Part shown: positions 6,195-8,044 of the stretch, one piece after another | Numbering within the stretch: the stretch's first letter is position 1 | Layout of the letters: each line of letters begins with the position of its first letter | Source of the DNA: an uncultured Oscillibacter sp. | Lineage (GTDB): Bacteria > Bacillota > Clostridia > Oscillospirales > Oscillospiraceae | DNA length: 8,044 nucleotides | Assembly: GCA_946494635.1 (NCBI GenBank) | Contig: CAMMCS010000088.1 | Span: 1-8,044 of the forward strand | Direction of reading: 5' to 3' | Notes under the pieces: model-generated | Seen by the model: the letters and a program-made list of their open reading frames with translations, nothing else | Database searches by the model: none | Told to the model about the DNA's origin: nothing | Translations under genes and position numbers: made by a program

Positions 6195-6404
6195 CTATGC
6201 CTCCCCGTCCGGGATGTAGCGCATAATGTCCCCCACCTCACAGTCCAGGATCTTGCAGAACATCTCGATGGTGTGGGTGCTGACGCTCTCGTTCCGCTTC
6301 AGCCGGGTGATCTGGGCCGGGCTGATGTGATACGTCTTGATGAGGGCATATTGGGAGATACCTTTTTCCTTCATTACATTCCACAGGTTGTCATAGGAGA
6401 TCAT
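6195..6404 (-). CDS. Small Xre/Cro-C1-type transcriptional repressor
   Basis: A 69-residue protein made up of a single helix-turn-helix domain. The pattern MKEKGISQYALIKTYHISPA followed by QITRLKRNESVSTHTIEMFC is typical of short Cro/C1-type (HTH_26-like) regulators. The recognition helix lies near residues 28-40. ATG 6404 is preferred because GTGAGG (6415-6420) lies 10 bases upstream; GTG 6407 is a possible alternative, and TTG 6413 is too close to the ribosome site. The gene is divergent from the SHOCT-domain gene. A palindrome, TTAACC-6-GGTTAA, overlaps its own likely -10 box, which suggests autorepression (inference). Its base composition is less GC-rich than that of the genes to the left. 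Confidence 0.85.
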   Translation of the reverse strand: MISYDNLWNVMKEKGISQYALIKTYHISPAQITRLKRNESVSTHTIEMFCKILDCEVGDIMRYIPDGEA

Positions 6405-6434
6405 CACACGCAAGCCTCACTTTCTGCTTGCATG

Positions 6435-6442
6435 TTAACCGA
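6435..6442. promoter_or_regulatory. Extra half-site TTAACCGA
   Basis: TTAACCGA at 6435-6442 repeats the half-site of the palindrome at 6461-6478 (where the minus strand reads TTAACCGA exactly), 26 bases away. It sits in the leader of the repressor gene, where a second bound dimer or monomer could add to repression. A short match, so only suggestive. Confidence 0.35.
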
Positions 6443-6460
6443 AAACGATCTATAATAAGA

Positions 6461-6478
6461 TTAACCAATATCGGTTAA
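6461..6478. promoter_or_regulatory. Palindromic operator candidate in the divergent control region
   Basis: TTAACCAATATCGGTTAA is an 18-base palindrome with 16 of 18 symmetric positions. It covers the likely -10 box (GATATT) of the repressor gene on the minus strand. Its size and symmetry suit a Cro/C1-type dimer, and its position suits autorepression. Confidence 0.55.
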
Positions 6479-6495
6479 TGTTGACATAAGGTCAA
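6467..6495 (-). promoter_or_regulatory. Likely promoter of the small Xre repressor gene
   Basis: On the minus strand TTGACC (6490-6495, 5 of 6 to consensus) and GATATT (6467-6472, 4 of 6) are exactly 17 bases apart. The start would fall near 6460, giving a leader of about 55 bases. The -35 box is part of a small palindrome, TTGAC-5-GTCAA at 6481-6495, and the -10 box lies inside the operator candidate. Confidence 0.5.
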
Positions 6496-6533
6496 ACGTG
6501 CGGGCAGCGAAAAAAATCAAACCGGTATGCAGC

Positions 6534-6608
6534 CAGTTAATTGTATAAATCTTACGGGCTGATATAATGGATTCTGTACAAGAAGCCCGGCGAGCATGCA
6601 ATTAACTG
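6534..6608. repeat. Separated inverted repeat flanking the SHOCT-gene promoter
   Basis: CAGTTAATTG (6534-6543) and CAATTAACTG (6599-6608) are exact 10-base inverted copies, 55 bases apart, on either side of the -10 box and start point. The second copy also lies within a short hairpin (CATGCA 6595-6600 with TGCATG 6607-6612) in the leader. They could be paired regulator sites. Confidence 0.45.
6541..6568 (+). promoter_or_regulatory. Promoter of the SHOCT-domain gene
   Basis: TATAAT at 6563-6568 is a perfect -10 box preceded by TGA (6560-6562), an extended -10. TTGTAT at 6541-6546 is a partial -35 at a 16-base spacer. Transcription from near 6575 would give a leader of about 80 bases. CAGTTAATTG (6534-6543) overlaps the -35 box and recurs inverted at 6599-6608. 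Confidence 0.65.
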
Positions 6609-6653
6609 CATGTACCTTTGAGAAATCATGTGAAAAACAGGAGGGAAACGATC

Positions 6654-7406
6654 ATGCATGAAGAGTTTAAAGTCTTTGGAGGAAAAGCATGGGCGGTGAC
6701 AGATGACACCCTGATTTACGCAGGCCAAAGCATCCCCTTTTCAGATTTGGCATCCATCAACTTGGTAACAACACCGACCACCCCTTTGACAAACGGTGTG
6801 GCGCAGGCCACATATGGCGGGAAAGTCCTCCTTTTAGTGTTTAAATATGCCGACAAGGCAAGGGCCCATGCTGCGATTGACTATGTAAAAGACAAAATTG
6901 GTGAGATGCACGGTGTCAAAAAGGACTTCAAATACAAATTGCTCTCCCATACCGGAACATACTGGGAAGTATATCATGACTGCGTCATTCTCTACTTCAT
7001 GCCCACTGGGTCACTTTTGGGCAATATTGCCCGGGGCGGTGTGACCGGCGGCAAAAAGCTGAGCTTTTCCGATATTACATCCATCCAATTTAAAGAGCCG
7101 ACTGGTATGTCAGCAGGCTTTATTCAGCTCTCGTATCCCGGCAGCCTGGAAAACAAGGCCGGTGTGATTGCCGCGGTAAATGATGAGAATTCCATCCTCT
7201 TCCAGGCAGACCAGCTGCCTTTGGCAAGGGAGATTGTTGACTATATCGAAAACGGGCGCAAGCAGACAAAGCTTCCGCAGGCCGCCCCCGCCATCCAGCA
7301 GGCATCCGCCGCCGATGAGCTGAAGAAATTCAAGGAGCTTCTGGACATGGGCGTCATCAACCAGGAGGAATTTGACGCCAAGAAGAAGCAGCTTCTGGGG
7401 CTGTGA
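6654..7406 (+). CDS. SHOCT-domain protein with two PH-like (DUF4429-type) modules
   Basis: The protein has 250 residues and no signal peptide or clear membrane span. Residues 219-250 (AADELKKFKELLDMGVINQE onward) are a SHOCT domain, the short helical C-terminal module found on many bacterial proteins of unknown role. The first 200 residues look like two related beta-rich modules of the bacterial PH/DUF4429 kind. IPFSDLASINL (27-37) and LSFSDITSIQF (136-146) occupy equivalent places, and each module ends in a helix (AHAAIDYVKDKI; LAREIVDYIENG). A low-complexity linker (205-218) joins them to SHOCT. ATG 6654 is chosen for AGGAGGG (6639-6645) 8 bases upstream; an in-frame TTG at 6618 lacks such a site. 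Codons for residues 1-200 are AT-richer than in the neighbours. Function unknown. Confidence 0.83.
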   Translation: MHEEFKVFGGKAWAVTDDTLIYAGQSIPFSDLASINLVTTPTTPLTNGVAQATYGGKVLLLVFKYADKARAHAAIDYVKDKIGEMHGVKKDFKYKLLSHTGTYWEVYHDCVILYFMPTGSLLGNIARGGVTGGKKLSFSDITSIQFKEPTGMSAGFIQLSYPGSLENKAGVIAAVNDENSILFQADQLPLAREIVDYIENGRKQTKLPQAAPAIQQASAADELKKFKELLDMGVINQEEFDAKKKQLLGL

Positions 7407-7425
7407 CGCGCTCCAAAAGGACATA

Positions 7426-7456
7426 AAAATCCCCCGGCCGGCGGCCGGGGGATTTT
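7426..7456. terminator. Bidirectional terminator between the SHOCT gene and rubrerythrin
   Basis: A 14-bp perfect stem (7426-7439 with 7443-7456) with a GGC loop carries AAAA on its left end and TTTT on its right. Both strands therefore show a G/C stem followed by a T-run. It lies between two convergent genes, 20 and 22 bases from their stops. Confidence 0.9.
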
Positions 7457-7477
7457 CGTATCTTGTCTGGTCTCAAA

Positions 7478-8044
7478 TTAGCCGAAGTAGCGCTTCAGCA
7501 GGCCCTCGAAAGCCTTGCCGTGGCGGGCCTCGTCGCGGGCCATCTCGTGAACGGTGTCGTGGATGGCATCCAGGTTGTACTGCTTGGCCAGCTTGGCCAG
7601 CTCGAACTTGCCCAGGGTGGCGCCGTTCTCGGCCTCGACCCGCATCTCCAGGTTCTTCTTGGTGGAGTCGGTCACCACGTCGCCCAGCAGCTCCGCGAAC
7701 TTGGCGGCGTGCTCGGCCTCTTCCAGAGCGGCCCGGCGCCAATACTCGCCGATCTCGGGATAGCCCTCGCGATAGGCGACACGGGCCATGGCCAGGTACA
7801 TGCCGACCTCGGTGCACTCGCCGGTGAAGTTGGCGTTCAGGCCGTCGATGATCTCCTTCTGGACCTCAGCGGGGACACCCTCGCCGAAGGACTTGCCCAC
7901 GCCCACAACGTGCTCGGCAGCCCAGCTCAGCTCACCCTTCTGCTCCGTGAACTTGGAACCGGGAACACCGCACTGGGGGCACTTCTCGGGGGGATTCTCG
8001 CCCTCGTACACATAACCGCAGACAGAACAAACCCACTTCTTCAT
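7478..8044 (-). CDS. Reverse rubrerythrin (N-terminal rubredoxin, C-terminal diiron domain)
   Basis: Reverse rubrerythrins reduce hydrogen peroxide, and in clostridia also help remove oxygen, using electrons passed from rubredoxin-type iron to a diiron site in the cytosol. In this 188-residue protein the rubredoxin-like part comes first: C6-S-V-C9-GYVYEG and C22-P-Q-C25. The four-helix diiron domain follows, with E76, E109-A-E-H112 and E172-A-R-H175 as the main ligand motifs and E139 as a likely further one. This order is the reverse of classical rubrerythrin, hence the name. The ATG is the last codon at the right edge, so the ribosome site and promoter lie outside. MKKWVCSVCGYVYEG is a typical full N-terminus, so the gene is probably complete. 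Codon choice is strongly G/C-ending, as in highly expressed genes here. Confidence 0.93.
   Translation of the reverse strand: MKKWVCSVCGYVYEGENPPEKCPQCGVPGSKFTEQKGELSWAAEHVVGVGKSFGEGVPAEVQKEIIDGLNANFTGECTEVGMYLAMARVAYREGYPEIGEYWRRAALEEAEHAAKFAELLGDVVTDSTKKNLEMRVEAENGATLGKFELAKLAKQYNLDAIHDTVHEMARDEARHGKAFEGLLKRYFG

Noticed and set aside
6059..6241. N-terminal extension of the HTH-membrane protein upstream to 6241
   Set aside because: The extension overlaps the end of the Xre repressor gene and its terminator, is not domain-like, and ATG 6058 has an excellent AGGAGG site.
6481..6509. Plus-strand promoter from the perfect TTGACA at 6481-6486
   Set aside because: No -10-like hexamer lies 16-18 bases downstream (the bases there are GGCAGCG-like). 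The SHOCT gene has a much better extended -10 at 6560-6568.
6195..6653. Toxin-antitoxin system or prophage switch
   Set aside because: The repressor resembles phage or antitoxin regulators, but the partner is a 250-residue SHOCT protein, not a small toxin. No integrase, attachment repeat or phage gene is seen nearby.
7426..7456. Palindrome as a recombination or attachment site
   Set aside because: Its position between two convergent genes and the T-runs on both strands are fully explained by a bidirectional terminator.

Overview
The window looks like a chromosomal segment of an anaerobic, spore-forming, fairly GC-rich member of the Firmicutes (Bacillota), most likely an Oscillospiraceae-type gut clostridium. 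The grounds are the forespore genes spoVAD and spoVAE, strong AGGAGG-type ribosome sites, Firmicutes-style families (tetrameric cytidine deaminase, DUF1648 membrane protein, HTH plus membrane regulators) and a reverse rubrerythrin typical of anaerobes. The genus cannot be settled from the sequence alone. No gene-free stretch exceeds 300 bases, and I saw no rRNA, tRNA, CRISPR array, transposase or phage structural gene.

Layout. (1) 2-259: the end of a coiled-coil/zinc-ribbon protein, closed by a strong terminator. (2) 353-1751: spoVAD-spoVAE, which handle spore dipicolinate, again closed by a terminator; spoVAC is not immediately upstream. (3) 1874-3792: a second plus-strand unit with a lipoprotein NodB-fold deacetylase, a 73-residue zinc-ribbon protein and cytidine deaminase. 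It has its own extended -10 promoter and ends at a 16-bp hairpin. (4) 6058 down to 3853, minus strand: a three-gene unit with an HTH-membrane regulator, a HAD phosphatase and a DUF1648 membrane protein. A perfect inverted repeat covers the phosphatase ribosome site. (5) 6195-7406: a divergent pair, a 69-residue Xre-type repressor (minus) and a SHOCT-domain protein (plus). They share an AT-rich control region with palindromes and promoters; this is the most accessory-looking part of the window. (6) 7478-8044, minus strand: reverse rubrerythrin, sharing a bidirectional terminator with the SHOCT gene.

How they work together. spoVAD/spoVAE act in dipicolinate uptake into the forespore. Cytidine deaminase is pyrimidine salvage and reverse rubrerythrin is peroxide/oxygen defence. 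The minus-strand trio resembles a small self-contained regulatory/membrane unit of unknown signal. The Xre/SHOCT pair looks like an autoregulated two-gene module; its function is unknown. Most of the window is ordinary. The points worth a second look are the Xre/SHOCT control region, the hairpin over the HAD ribosome site, the apparent separation of spoVAD from spoVAC, and the variant deacetylase motif.
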